NCBI GenBank assembly: GCA_020051175.1
Contig: JAGVJJ010000007.1
Location: 1 to 64,000, forward strand
Direction of reading: 5' to 3'
DNA: 64,000 nucleotides
Origin: Bacteroidia bacterium
GTDB taxonomy: Bacteria > Bacteroidota > Bacteroidia > 2-12-FULL-35-15
The number at the start of each line of letters is the position of its first letter. Position 1 is the stretch's first letter. A program made the translations under genes and the position numbers. Of the stretch, positions 17,122-25,126 are shown piece by piece. The notes beneath the pieces were generated by a model, which saw only the letters and a program-made list of their open reading frames with translations, had not been told where the DNA came from and made no database searches.

Positions 17122-18507
17122 TTATTTATTTTCCAGGCTAATACTTTCATCACCTGGCTGATAAGGTAAATAAGTCACAATAAACTGGAACATCTCATCA
17201 CTCGTACGCATACTGCCTTCCCGCTCTGCCACAAGTTGAGGCGGGTTAAAAGGGTTGTTCGGGTTTTTGCGCGTATTGTCATACACTCCTTCGATATGAA
17301 TGGTTGCACCCTTCGGTATTTTTAACATTTTTTTGAAAGTGTAAAAATACTGCCATCGGAAATCCCATTTGTTAATACGTATCAAAGGAATAGTATCGCC
17401 TTGTTGTGTTATAGCATACGCCAGAAATTTTGTTCCCAGAAGATGCATGTGCGGATTGATGGTCAGGATTGAAATATCTTGCGTTATAGTATAATCTGAA
17501 CGGAAAGTCATTACGGTGTCGGCTGGTATTACAAGCGGTGGTATAATTGGTGAAACACCAAAGGTCCCCATCTGAAACTCCTGCGTTGGCCGTTTGGGTG
17601 CCGATTTGGCATAAAAAACATTAAAAACGGTCTGATCGCTAGTGTCTACGCGTGAAGGGCCATAATGTATATCCTTTAAAAAAAGCGCCCCTTTTTGAAC
17701 AAGTTTAAAGCCTCCAATCCCTTCCGGGTACAGGGGAGGAGTAACTCCTGGCAGGTAATTTGTAACTGAATATGTAAGAGCCGGAAAGGTTATGCCATCG
17801 TCATTTGGCAAATCCAGTGCTTTGTATGCCTGCAGCTTATCCTGGAATGAATCAATATCAACTACTGTGTTCCCCTTAAAAACATCTTTTTTCTTGTCTG
17901 GCTCATAGCTCAGCAATTGGGCATTTACATGATGCACCAGTTTCCGGTTGCCTGGTACAACTTCAATGGCTCTGATAAATGTATCTTTAGGGATTTCATA
18001 TGGAACGCGCATCAGTAAAAACAAATCCTTTGCATTGCCTTTTATATAAAATGGTTCACGAAGTTTAATTACGAGGTCCGGCTTGCCTAGTTGTGAGCCT
18101 TGTTCAAATGCAGGAGGAGGCGGCAATAGAGCAGGTTCACCTGGTTCGCACCCCTTATCCACCCAGCTGGAAATGAGTTTTATTTCCCTGTCGCTAAGTA
18201 CTTTTTCATCAATAAAATGTGAATACGTTGCATCAGCGGGCCATGGGGGCATATAGCGCGTTTGTGTAACAAATTGTATCAGCTTTGCCCGTGTTTTGGC
18301 ATCCTCGTATGTTAACAGGCTGAAAGGGCCGGCTTCTCCCGGACGGTGACAGTTGCTGCAGTTTTTATAGATTATCGGGGCAATGTGCTCAGAATAAGTA
18401 ATGTGTTCAGGTAAGTCCGGAGCGGTACAACTTGTAAAAAAGCAAAAAGGTAGCAATACTGCCATTGATTTTAAGAAACTTAAAATTCTCAGATTACTAC
18501 TATTCAT
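17122..18507 (-). CDS. Lipoprotein with haem-c motif and monooxygenase-like domain
   Basis: A lipoprotein of about 461 residues starting from the ATG at 18507. An upstream in-frame ATG at 18540 would overlap a TAATTTTG promoter element. The signal peptide ends in the lipobox FFTSC. Near the N-terminus is a c-type haem site, CSNCH, in NCSNCHRPGEAGPFSLL. The C-terminal half has beta-sandwich features of copper type II ascorbate-dependent monooxygenase-like proteins: RKLVHHVNAQLL (His pair) and NPHMHLLGTKFLAYA (His-x-His-like). It is probably a periplasmic or outer-membrane redox protein. The substrate is unknown, and real copper binding is an inference from the histidines. Confidence 0.75.
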   Translation of the reverse strand: MNSSNLRILSFLKSMAVLLPFCFFTSCTAPDLPEHITYSEHIAPIIYKNCSNCHRPGEAGPFSLLTYEDAKTRAKLIQFVTQTRYMPPWPADATYSHFIDEKVLSDREIKLISSWVDKGCEPGEPALLPPPPAFEQGSQLGKPDLVIKLREPFYIKGNAKDLFLLMRVPYEIPKDTFIRAIEVVPGNRKLVHHVNAQLLSYEPDKKKDVFKGNTVVDIDSFQDKLQAYKALDLPNDDGITFPALTYSVTNYLPGVTPPLYPEGIGGFKLVQKGALFLKDIHYGPSRVDTSDQTVFNVFYAKSAPKRPTQEFQMGTFGVSPIIPPLVIPADTVMTFRSDYTITQDISILTINPHMHLLGTKFLAYAITQQGDTIPLIRINKWDFRWQYFYTFKKMLKIPKGATIHIEGVYDNTRKNPNNPFNPPQLVAEREGSMRTSDEMFQFIVTYLPYQPGDESISLENK

Positions 18508-18537
18508 CTTGTTAAACCTTGTTGAAAAACGGGTTGA

Positions 18538-18545
18538 CAAAATTA
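18538..18545 (-). promoter_or_regulatory. Candidate -7 element that decides the lipoprotein start
   Basis: TAATTTTG on the minus strand (18545-18538) matches TAnnTTTG. It overlaps the first possible ATG (18540-18538), which supports the second ATG at 18507 as the translation start. No TTG at standard spacing was found. Confidence 0.4.
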
Positions 18546-18578
18546 CAAATTAAACCACCTTAAGCCTAGGATGAGCTG

Positions 18579-18586
18579 TATCTTTG
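18579..18586 (+). promoter_or_regulatory. Candidate -7 element directly before a small lipoprotein gene
   Basis: TATCTTTG matches TAnnTTTG and ends 5 bases before the ATG at 18592. A transcript from it would have almost no leader. Confidence 0.4.
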
Positions 18587-18591
18587 TTTAA

Positions 18592-18828
18592 ATGTTACGC
18601 ATCTTAAAATCCTCACTCTTCATTTTTGTTGTCATTGGTTTGCTTTTAACTGCTTCATGCAGAAGCAAGGGGCCATACAATCCGTATCTTAAGATGAAAA
18701 AGAAACCCAGCGATATTTTGAGGGAAGGAGATAAAAAAGTAGTAAAAAAGGGAAACCGGAGGTATAAAAGACAGCTTGGAAATAATCGAAAAAAACTATT
18801 CGGCCGAAGAAAAGCCCCAGGTATGTAA
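18592..18828 (+). CDS. Small basic lipoprotein, unknown function
   Basis: A 78-residue protein with an N-terminal hydrophobic stretch and a lipobox (LLLTASC). A strongly basic tail (KKKPSDILREGDKKVVKKG and more Lys/Arg) follows. The plus-strand reading is preferred to an overlapping minus-strand frame because it has a sensible lipoprotein signal and a -7 element just upstream. A lipidated, highly positive peptide could bind nucleic acid or lipopolysaccharide, but this is a guess. I do not recognise a family. Confidence 0.65.
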   Translation: MLRILKSSLFIFVVIGLLLTASCRSKGPYNPYLKMKKKPSDILREGDKKVVKKGNRRYKRQLGNNRKKLFGRRKAPGM

Positions 18829-18925
18829 CATTTTACAAAATACATATTTTTGCCTGAATTTCATGGCGAATTTTGTTAAATTTTCTTTCTTTTCATTTTG
18901 CCTAAAATAATACAATAAAAAACTG

Positions 18926-18933
18926 TAAGTTTG
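18926..18933 (+). promoter_or_regulatory. Candidate -7 element before the 124-residue protein gene
   Basis: TAAGTTTG matches TAnnTTTG and ends 4 bases before the ATG at 18938. TTTG at 18897-18900 is 25 bases upstream, slightly farther than usual. Confidence 0.45.
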
Positions 18934-18937
18934 TTGT

Positions 18938-19312
18938 ATGAAGGCTGTTTGTTGTAGCTTTATTGCAATATTGTTTAGCGTTGGTGGGTTTTGTAATGAG
19001 TTTAAATCCAAGGCGTTATCTTCTTTTGATTTTGTTTCGGGATCTTCTGTCGAGACAGAAAAAGCTAGTTTTTTGTCGAAAGGGGAAATAGTAAGTAACG
19101 ATCAATCTCCAAAAGAACTTCCGGGAAAAACTAAAAAGCGGAACAAGAAAGGGGTAAAACCTTTGTTGTTTTGTATGTTAAATGGTGAAAAATACCATTT
19201 TGCGACCAGTTTTCGACAATCCTCTCATTTTCAGCAATTTATTTATTTTTTCCAGGCTTTTTCCGGTAATGGAAAACGAGGCCCGCCTTTCTTTTTGTTC
19301 CAAATTGCATAA
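18938..19312 (+). CDS. Small exported protein, unknown function
   Basis: A 124-residue protein with a short signal-like N-terminus (MKAVCCSFIAILFSVGGFCN), a basic middle (PGKTKKRNKKGVKP) and an aromatic C-terminus. A good -7 element sits 4 bases before its ATG. It is encoded just upstream of the NusG-like antiterminator, in the same direction, with a 74-bp gap. No family is recognised, and a chance open frame is not fully excluded. Confidence 0.5.
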   Translation: MKAVCCSFIAILFSVGGFCNEFKSKALSSFDFVSGSSVETEKASFLSKGEIVSNDQSPKELPGKTKKRNKKGVKPLLFCMLNGEKYHFATSFRQSSHFQQFIYFFQAFSGNGKRGPPFFLFQIA

Positions 19313-19333
19313 ATTCTGTTATGAACGGAGTCA

Positions 19334-19362
19334 TTGGTGATTTTCCGTTTCATTTAATCTTG
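19334..19362 (+). promoter_or_regulatory. Candidate promoter of the first polysaccharide operon
   Basis: TTG (19334-19336), an 18-base spacer and TAATCTTG (19355-19362) lie 24 bases before the NusG-like gene. The -7 element has one mismatch from TAnnTTTG. Confidence 0.4.
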
Positions 19363-19386
19363 TGATTTTAATTAACCGGTAAAAAG

Positions 19387-19929
19387 TTGGATTCAAATAA
19401 TTTAAACAATTCGAATAATTGGTATGCTATCTATACCAAGCCACGTACTGAAAAAAAAGTATACGAACGTATGCTCCTCAAGGGCTATAATGCTTATCTA
19501 CCTTTGGTTACCAGTATTCGCGAGTGGAGCGACCGTAAGAAAAAGGTTGTAACTCCCCTTATTTCAGGATATGTATTCGTGAATATAAATAAGGATAATT
19601 TGTTCGAAACCATGAATATACAAGGAACATTGGGTGTGCTGAGATATTTGGGTAAACCTGCTATTGTACGTGAAGAGGAGATAGAAAACCTTAAAATTCT
19701 TTTGAATGATACTGAAAATTTTTGTGAATTAAAAAACGTGTCATTTGAAAAAGGGGAGCAGATAGAAGTTGTAAATGGGCTTTTTAAAGGCTTAAAGGGT
19801 TATTCTGTTAATATTCAGGGGAAACACAGGATTATTGTTGAGGTTGAGGCCATTGGCAGCCGGCTGGCAGTAAATGTTCCATTGGATTTTGTGAGAAAAC
19901 TAGCAGTATTAGATTCTGTAAATATATGA
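19387..19929 (+). CDS. NusG-like (UpxY/RfaH-type) transcription antiterminator
   Basis: A 180-residue protein with a NusG N-terminal domain (WYAIYTKPRTEKKVYERML, then LPLVTSIREWSDRKKKVVTPL and SGYVFVNI) and a C-terminal KOW-like domain (EKGEQIEVVNGLFKGLKGYS). The only suitable start is TTG at 19387; no ATG precedes the conserved core. Specialised NusG paralogues of this kind, such as UpxY in Bacteroides and RfaH in enterics, promote elongation through long surface-polysaccharide operons. It heads such an operon here and is followed by a structured 266-base leader. Confidence 0.9.
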   Translation: MDSNNLNNSNNWYAIYTKPRTEKKVYERMLLKGYNAYLPLVTSIREWSDRKKKVVTPLISGYVFVNINKDNLFETMNIQGTLGVLRYLGKPAIVREEEIENLKILLNDTENFCELKNVSFEKGEQIEVVNGLFKGLKGYSVNIQGKHRIIVEVEAIGSRLAVNVPLDFVRKLAVLDSVNI

Positions 19930-20195
19930 GAATAATAACACTTACATTTTAGAGTAACGCTTTTATATTTTAACATTAAATTAGGATTAAAATCTGTATA
20001 TTCGTCTCCAAAATTAATTTGGGCAGCCTTTTCCTGGGACTGACAGTGGCGAAGCCGTATCAACCTCACAATTGTAAACAAAAATATTGAACATAATCAT
20101 AATATTTAAAACAGAAGGCATTACCGTACATTTATTAAAATGTTTTTAATTTTTTAAATTTTACATATAAGAAATACATTTTATTAATTATAATT
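19930..20195 (+). promoter_or_regulatory. Leader with GC-rich island ahead of the polysaccharide genes
   Basis: This 266-base gap is A/T-rich except for 20021-20070, a compact G/C-rich stretch. It contains a short hairpin (GGC-GAA-GCC, 20048-20056) and follows an imperfect palindrome (20008-20022). A near-consensus -7 element, TATATTCG, lies at 19997-20004. Its position directly after an RfaH-like gene suggests an antiterminator loading or pause site. It does not match the enteric ops sequence. Confidence 0.35.
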
Positions 20196-20609
20196 ATGGA
20201 AAAAATATATTCAAAAATTAACCCAGATGTGCTATTGCATTTAGTATACCGATTAAGTGAAATAGAAGGAAGAACTAATATCGCTCCGGACAATGAATTT
20301 TTGCAGTTAGCAAGTATAAAAATGCAGAAAGGAACAACTTTTAAGGCGCATAAGCACATATTTCATGAAAAAATTACAAATATTGCACAAGAATCGTGGC
20401 TTGTTGTAAAGGGAAGCGTAAAGTGTATTTTTTATGATTTGGATGATTCAATAATTGCAGAACCTATTTTGTATCCAGGTGATATATCAATGACATTTAG
20501 AGGAGGTCATAATTATTATATTATGGAAGACGATACAATAGTTTATGAATACAAGACAGGTCCTTATTTGGGAATTGAATTAGATAAAACTTTTCTTAAA
20601 GAAAGATAA
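20196..20609 (+). CDS. Cupin-like protein in polysaccharide locus
   Basis: A 137-residue predicted beta-barrel protein. Likely metal ligands are the histidines in TTFKAHKHIFHEK. The second half has LVVKGSVKCIFYDLDD, LYPGDISMTFRGGHNYYIM and a tail resembling cupin folds. Similar small cupins (WbuC-like or nucleotide-sugar-isomerase-like) occur in O-antigen loci. It lies directly upstream of gmd. It may be a sugar-modifying enzyme or a regulatory cupin; the reaction is unknown. Confidence 0.65.
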   Translation: MEKIYSKINPDVLLHLVYRLSEIEGRTNIAPDNEFLQLASIKMQKGTTFKAHKHIFHEKITNIAQESWLVVKGSVKCIFYDLDDSIIAEPILYPGDISMTFRGGHNYYIMEDDTIVYEYKTGPYLGIELDKTFLKER

Positions 20610-20650
20610 TAAGTAAGTATCAAATTATTTAATTATATTATATAAAACCG

Positions 20651-21619
20651 ATGAAAAAAGCATTTATTACAGGAATCTCTGGTCAGGATGGAAGTTACCT
20701 TTCCGAGTATTTATTGGGGTTGGGGTATGAAGTACATGGTATTGTAAGAAGAAATTCAATTCCTGAACATCAGCAAAGTAGGTTAGATTTCCATAGAAAA
20801 AACCTACATGTGAATTACGGTGATTTAACAGATGCTTCCGGTTTGGAACGATTATTAAAAAAAATTCAACCAGATGAAATATATAATTTAGGTGCGCAGA
20901 GCCATGTAAGAATTAGTTATGATGTTCCGCAGTATACAGCGCAAACAAATGCACTTGGTGTTTTAAATATTTTGGAAGCATATAGAAACGCTTGCCCGGA
21001 AGCTAAATTCTATCAGGCAAGCTCTTCAGAAATGTTTGGTAGCTCAGTAGATCCGGACGGTTTTCAAAGAGAAACCACAAGGATGACACCTGTGAGTCCT
21101 TATGGTTGTTCTAAAGTATTTGGATACAATATAGTTCATAATTATAGAAATGCATTTAAGCTACACGCTGTTAACGGAATTTTATTTAATCACGAATCTC
21201 CAAGGAGAGGGAGTAATTTTGTAACTAATAAAGTGGTTAAAGGAGCCGTACAAATTAAAAAAGGTAAAAGTAAAGTTCTTGAGCTTGGGAATATGGATTC
21301 ATATCGCGATTGGGGGCACTCCAAAGATTATGTAAGAGCAATGCATCTCATACTTAATCACCATACTCCTGATGATTTTGTTGTAGCTACAGGGCAAACG
21401 CACTCGGTAAGAGAGATGACTGATTATGTGTTTTCAAAGCTAGGACTTGACTACAAGGAGTTCGTTGTACAAAATCCTATTTACTTACGGCCTGAAGAAC
21501 TGCCTTATTTAAGAGGAGATAGTACTAAATTGCGAAGCACATTTAATTGGGTACCAGAATATACTTTTGAAGCATTAATGGATGAAATGATCGAATTTTG
21601 GATGGATAATATAAATTAA
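20651..21619 (+). CDS. gmd: GDP-mannose 4,6-dehydratase
   Basis: A 322-residue extended SDR enzyme converting GDP-D-mannose to GDP-4-keto-6-deoxy-D-mannose. Features are the NADP site ITGISGQDGSYLSEYLL, the R-N-S motif (GIVRRNSIPEHQ), the SSSEMFG active-site serines, SPYGCSKVFGYN (Tyr/Lys), and the Gmd-specific NHESPRRGSNFVTNKV. It is shorter at the C-terminus than the 370-residue E. coli enzyme. The product feeds the aminotransferase two genes downstream and, with a reductase not found here, GDP-fucose for the GT10 and GT11 enzymes. Confidence 0.95.
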   Translation: MKKAFITGISGQDGSYLSEYLLGLGYEVHGIVRRNSIPEHQQSRLDFHRKNLHVNYGDLTDASGLERLLKKIQPDEIYNLGAQSHVRISYDVPQYTAQTNALGVLNILEAYRNACPEAKFYQASSSEMFGSSVDPDGFQRETTRMTPVSPYGCSKVFGYNIVHNYRNAFKLHAVNGILFNHESPRRGSNFVTNKVVKGAVQIKKGKSKVLELGNMDSYRDWGHSKDYVRAMHLILNHHTPDDFVVATGQTHSVREMTDYVFSKLGLDYKEFVVQNPIYLRPEELPYLRGDSTKLRSTFNWVPEYTFEALMDEMIEFWMDNIN

Positions 21620-21621
21620 TC

Positions 21622-22182
21622 ATGAGTGACAATATTTTTTTTGATTTAGGTAAACTACGGCATCGCGGTAAGAATGTAATTATTGGAAAGACTGTGAGGA
21701 TTAGGTATCCTGAGCTGGTTAGTATTGGAGATAATTGTATTATTGATGATTTTACTTATATTTCTACATCTTTGGAATTGGAAGGATACGTTCATATTTC
21801 CTCTGGGTGCAAAATTATTGGTGGTCCTAAATCAAAATTAACAATGGGCCGGTTTTCAACTTTTTCGCCCAATGTAGTAGTAGCTGCTGGTACAGATGAT
21901 TATGTTGGTGGAATTGCTACACCACTTATCCCTGAAGAATATAAAGGGAATGTAGTTTATGGAGATGTTGTAATAGGTAGACATTGTGTTATTGGCTCTG
22001 GTAGTGTTATTTTGCCAAAGGTAGTTATTAATGACGGAGCTTCGGTCGGAGCTCTTTCGCTGGTGTCAAAGAGTTTAGATGAATGGACTTTGTATGCAGG
22101 TATACCTGTAAAAAAACTTAAGGAACGTAACAAAGAGCAAATTTTAAATTTCGAGTCTGATTTTTTTAAAAATAATAAGTAA
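21622..22182 (+). CDS. Left-handed beta-helix acyltransferase
   Basis: A 186-residue hexapeptide-repeat transferase. The repeats run through IIGKTVRIRYPELVSIGDN, VVIGRHCVIGSGSVILPKV and VVINDGASVGALSLV, ending with the family-typical YAGIPVKKLKE. It starts 2 bp after gmd and ends 1 bp before a DegT aminotransferase, so the three probably act together. An acetyl transfer to the 4-amino sugar made by the neighbour is plausible; O-acetylation of a finished glycan is the alternative. Confidence 0.85.
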   Translation: MSDNIFFDLGKLRHRGKNVIIGKTVRIRYPELVSIGDNCIIDDFTYISTSLELEGYVHISSGCKIIGGPKSKLTMGRFSTFSPNVVVAAGTDDYVGGIATPLIPEEYKGNVVYGDVVIGRHCVIGSGSVILPKVVINDGASVGALSLVSKSLDEWTLYAGIPVKKLKERNKEQILNFESDFFKNNK

Positions 22183-22183
22183 T

Positions 22184-23293
22184 ATGTTGGATAATATTTT
22201 CATTCCTCAAATGGAACCTTGGTTTGGGCAAGAAGAAACTAATGAAATAAATACTTATCTTTCAGAAGGTGGTTGGATGACAGAATTTAAACGAACAAGT
22301 AAATTTGAAGAGCAGATTGCCAGATATACAAATAGTAAACATTGTATTGTTGTGAATAATGGTACTATAAGTCTTACATTGGCAGCTATAGCATGCGGAA
22401 TTGAAGCTGGTGACGAGGTGATTATCCCAAATTACACAATGATAGCGAGTCCAAATTCAATTAAAATGTTTGGCGCCATACCTGTATTTGTTGATGTTGA
22501 ACCAAGTACCTTGTGCTTGGACATTAATAAAGTGGAGCAGGCAATCACTGTTAAGACAAAAGCTATTATGTTAGTAACTGCTAACGGACGTTACCCAGAT
22601 GCAGGGATTGAAGCCTTTGAGCGTTTATGTGAAAAGTATAATTTAATTTTAATTGAAGATGCAGCTCAGTCTCTTGGCTCCTTTTATCCGGATGGCAGAC
22701 ATATTGGGGCTGCTGGTACAGTTGGCTCGTTTTCTTTTTCGGCTCCAAAAGTTATATCTACAGGTCAGGGGGGGGCTTTAATTACAAATGACGACACAAT
22801 CGCACATAAGTTGAGACGTTTAAAGGATTTTGGTAGAAGTGGAGGAGGAAATGATATTCATGATAGTATTGGTTATAATTTTAAATTTACTGAATTGCAA
22901 GCATGTTTGGGGGTTGTTCAAATGACTAAATTGGAATGGCGTGTAAATAGAAAAAAGGAAATATATGCACTATATAAAGATTTACTAAAAGATTGCTCCC
23001 GAATTCAGTTTTTCAATCAGAATCTTGAGTATACAACTCCTTGGTTTATTGATGTATTAGTTGAAAAAAGAGAAGAGTTAATAATTTATCTAAAGGAAAA
23101 AGGAATTGGGACGAGAACTATGTATCCTCCAATAAATAAACAAAAAGCATATGAAACAGTTGGTGGAGATTATCCGATTTCGAATAGAGTAGGTATATAT
23201 GGACTTTGGTTGCCTTCTGCTAATCAGTTAACAAATGAACAAGTCAAATATATTGCTAAATCGATTAACGATTTTTATTTAGAAACTAAATGA
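22184..23293 (+). CDS. DegT/DnrJ aminotransferase, probable GDP-perosamine synthase
   Basis: A 369-residue PLP enzyme of the DegT/DnrJ/EryC1/StrS family. It shows NNGTISLTLAAIACGIEAGD, NYTMIASPNSIKMFGA, LILIEDAAQSLGSFY and the PLP lysine in FSAPKVISTGQGGALITND. The lysine rules out the ColD-type 3-dehydratase. Placement behind gmd and a hexapeptide acyltransferase fits transamination of GDP-4-keto-6-deoxymannose to GDP-perosamine. The substrate is inferred from context, not read from sequence. Confidence 0.8.
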   Translation: MLDNIFIPQMEPWFGQEETNEINTYLSEGGWMTEFKRTSKFEEQIARYTNSKHCIVVNNGTISLTLAAIACGIEAGDEVIIPNYTMIASPNSIKMFGAIPVFVDVEPSTLCLDINKVEQAITVKTKAIMLVTANGRYPDAGIEAFERLCEKYNLILIEDAAQSLGSFYPDGRHIGAAGTVGSFSFSAPKVISTGQGGALITNDDTIAHKLRRLKDFGRSGGGNDIHDSIGYNFKFTELQACLGVVQMTKLEWRVNRKKEIYALYKDLLKDCSRIQFFNQNLEYTTPWFIDVLVEKREELIIYLKEKGIGTRTMYPPINKQKAYETVGGDYPISNRVGIYGLWLPSANQLTNEQVKYIAKSINDFYLETK

Positions 23294-23369
23294 TTATACA
23301 GTACAGTAATTTTGAAGGTTCTATGGATTGATAGCTAGAATAAGAATATATATTCATAAATTTATCAAT

Positions 23370-24257
23370 ATGGCAAAACAACTTACAGTGTATTTATTGG
23401 GTGGGCTTGGTAATCAGATGTTTCAATATGCTGCAGCTAGAGCATTAAGTAAAAAAAATGCAGCGGAACTTTATTTAGATAATAAAACGGGGTTTGTTAG
23501 AGATAAAATATATAAACGAAATTATGAATTAGGTTCGTTTCCAATTAACGGGAAAATTGCGAACTTAAACAAAAGGTTGCCATTTTGGACAGAAAGGTTT
23601 TGGAGAAAATTTTCTAATAATAAAAGTGATGTGGCTATAAATAAACGGATATGTATCAGTTCTATCAAAGAAACACATCTTTCTTACCTGCCAGAAGTAG
23701 CTAATTATCAAATGAATGGATGTGCCTGGATGTATGGACATTGGCAATCTGAGGAATATTTTAAGGATATAGCAGATATAATCAAAAAAGAGCTAACTCC
23801 TCCTGTTCCGAAAGAAAGGCATTACAAAAAATGGGGCGATTTGATTTCATCCTGCAACTCTGTTGCCGTGGGAGTGAGGTTGTTTGAGGAAATGCCTGGT
23901 TCAAAGAATGGCGTAGGGGGAGTTACTCCCATTTCATTTTTCAACAATGCGGCTAATACATTTTTTAAAAGTATTGACAATCCTGTTTTTTTTGTTTTTT
24001 GTACGACAAATTCACCACAATTAAAAGAACTTAACTTTCCAGGCCCAGTACACTTTATTACGAATGAGAATGGTTTTACTGGAAGTGTAGAAACATTATG
24101 GCTTATAACGAAGTGTAAACATCATATTATTGCAAATAGTTCTTTTTATTGGTGGGGGGCTTGGCTATCGGAGAAAGAAAATAATTTTTCAAAAATTATT
24201 GCTTCATCTTTGTTTCCTAATAATAACTCCATTCCTCAACGCTGGATTTCAAATTAG
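23370..24257 (+). CDS. GT11 alpha-1,2-fucosyltransferase-like
   Basis: About 295 residues from the ATG at 23370. An earlier TTG at 23328 would add a poorly conserved 14-residue head. The GT11 signature GGLGNQMFQYAAARALS opens the protein, with VGVRLFEEMPG in the donor region and a C-terminal IIANSSFYWWGAWLS. The family transfers fucose (or a similar deoxyhexose) from a GDP donor with inversion. This agrees with gmd upstream and with a GT10 enzyme downstream. Confidence 0.9.
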   Translation: MAKQLTVYLLGGLGNQMFQYAAARALSKKNAAELYLDNKTGFVRDKIYKRNYELGSFPINGKIANLNKRLPFWTERFWRKFSNNKSDVAINKRICISSIKETHLSYLPEVANYQMNGCAWMYGHWQSEEYFKDIADIIKKELTPPVPKERHYKKWGDLISSCNSVAVGVRLFEEMPGSKNGVGGVTPISFFNNAANTFFKSIDNPVFFVFCTTNSPQLKELNFPGPVHFITNENGFTGSVETLWLITKCKHHIIANSSFYWWGAWLSEKENNFSKIIASSLFPNNNSIPQRWISN

Positions 24258-24380
24258 TGATGTTCCTTCGAATATGACATCTTGTTGGAAGAATTTAAAT
24301 AAACGTAAGTTTAATTAACGAATTCAAAATATATGATATTTGCTTTTAGGTAATTAATTCTAATACCTGATAGTTATTAA

Positions 24381-25121
24381 ATGAAAATTTTCGATAAAGT
24401 ATATAAACGAATTAAAAATAAGTGTCTTAGTAATTATTTTTTTGATTATATATTTATTAAAAAATATGGAGGGTTTGGCCCAAAGATACATGTTATCGGG
24501 GATAGCCATGTTTCAGTATTTTCGGGTATTGATACAATACAAAATGCCTGGCCTAATAAATCTACAAATATTTTCCCTCCATTTGTAAGTTATCGTATTG
24601 GGCCAGTAACTGCTTTTAACTCCTATAAGAAAATACAGGTGTTTAAAAAAATACTTACTTTTAAATCTTCTGGTGTCAATAAAAAGATGGATTATGTAAT
24701 GCTCTGTTTTGGAGAAATTGATATACGAGTACATCTTATTAAACAAAAAGAAATTCAAGGGGTTGATTTGGAAATAATTGTTGAAAAGTGTTTGAAACAA
24801 TATTTACTGACAATACAAGCCATAGCGAACTGGGGATATAATGTTATTGTATTTGGCCCAATTGCTAGTGCGAATAAAGAAATAATTATTGATAATTATT
24901 CGTCTTATGGCTCTACAAAAGAAAGAAATAATGCAACTAGGCTCTTTAATCGAAGTTTAGAATCCGAGTGCAAAAAAATGAATGTTCTTTTTATAAGTTT
25001 TTTTGAAGAAATGGTGGATGAAAATGAAAATACTAAGACCGAATTTTTATCGGATGATATTCATTTGTCTGCTAAAACTCTGCCTATTATATACGAAAAG
25101 TTAAAAAAACAATTAAATTGA
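24381..25121 (+). CDS. SGNH/GDSL-like hydrolase
   Basis: A 246-residue protein with the SGNH pattern: VIGDSHVSVFSG (block I Ser), CFGEIDIRVH (block III equivalent) and SDDIHLSAKTLP (block V Asp-His). No signal peptide is seen, so it should be cytoplasmic. Relatives in polysaccharide loci remove or transfer acyl groups on sugars. Its stop codon falls just before the start of the next gene. The substrate is unknown. Confidence 0.72.
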   Translation: MKIFDKVYKRIKNKCLSNYFFDYIFIKKYGGFGPKIHVIGDSHVSVFSGIDTIQNAWPNKSTNIFPPFVSYRIGPVTAFNSYKKIQVFKKILTFKSSGVNKKMDYVMLCFGEIDIRVHLIKQKEIQGVDLEIIVEKCLKQYLLTIQAIANWGYNVIVFGPIASANKEIIIDNYSSYGSTKERNNATRLFNRSLESECKKMNVLFISFFEEMVDENENTKTEFLSDDIHLSAKTLPIIYEKLKKQLN

Positions 25122-25126
25122 TTAAA

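Noticed and set aside
18588-18845. 85-residue minus-strand frame opposite the small lipoprotein
   Set aside because: The plus-strand frame has a lipobox, a basic tail and a -7 element at the right place; the minus frame is a run of hydrophobic/aromatic residues with none of these.
20021-20070. Enteric JUMPstart/ops element
   Set aside because: The GGCGGTAG core is absent. The island is kept only as a candidate leader element of a different kind.
19815-20081. Minus-strand frame across the end of the NusG-like gene and the leader
   Set aside because: No domain and no start context. The region is better explained as an untranslated leader.
22184-23293. Possibility that the DegT enzyme is a ColD-type 3-dehydratase
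   Set aside because: ColD has His in place of the PLP lysine; here the lysine is present in SAPKVISTGQGG.
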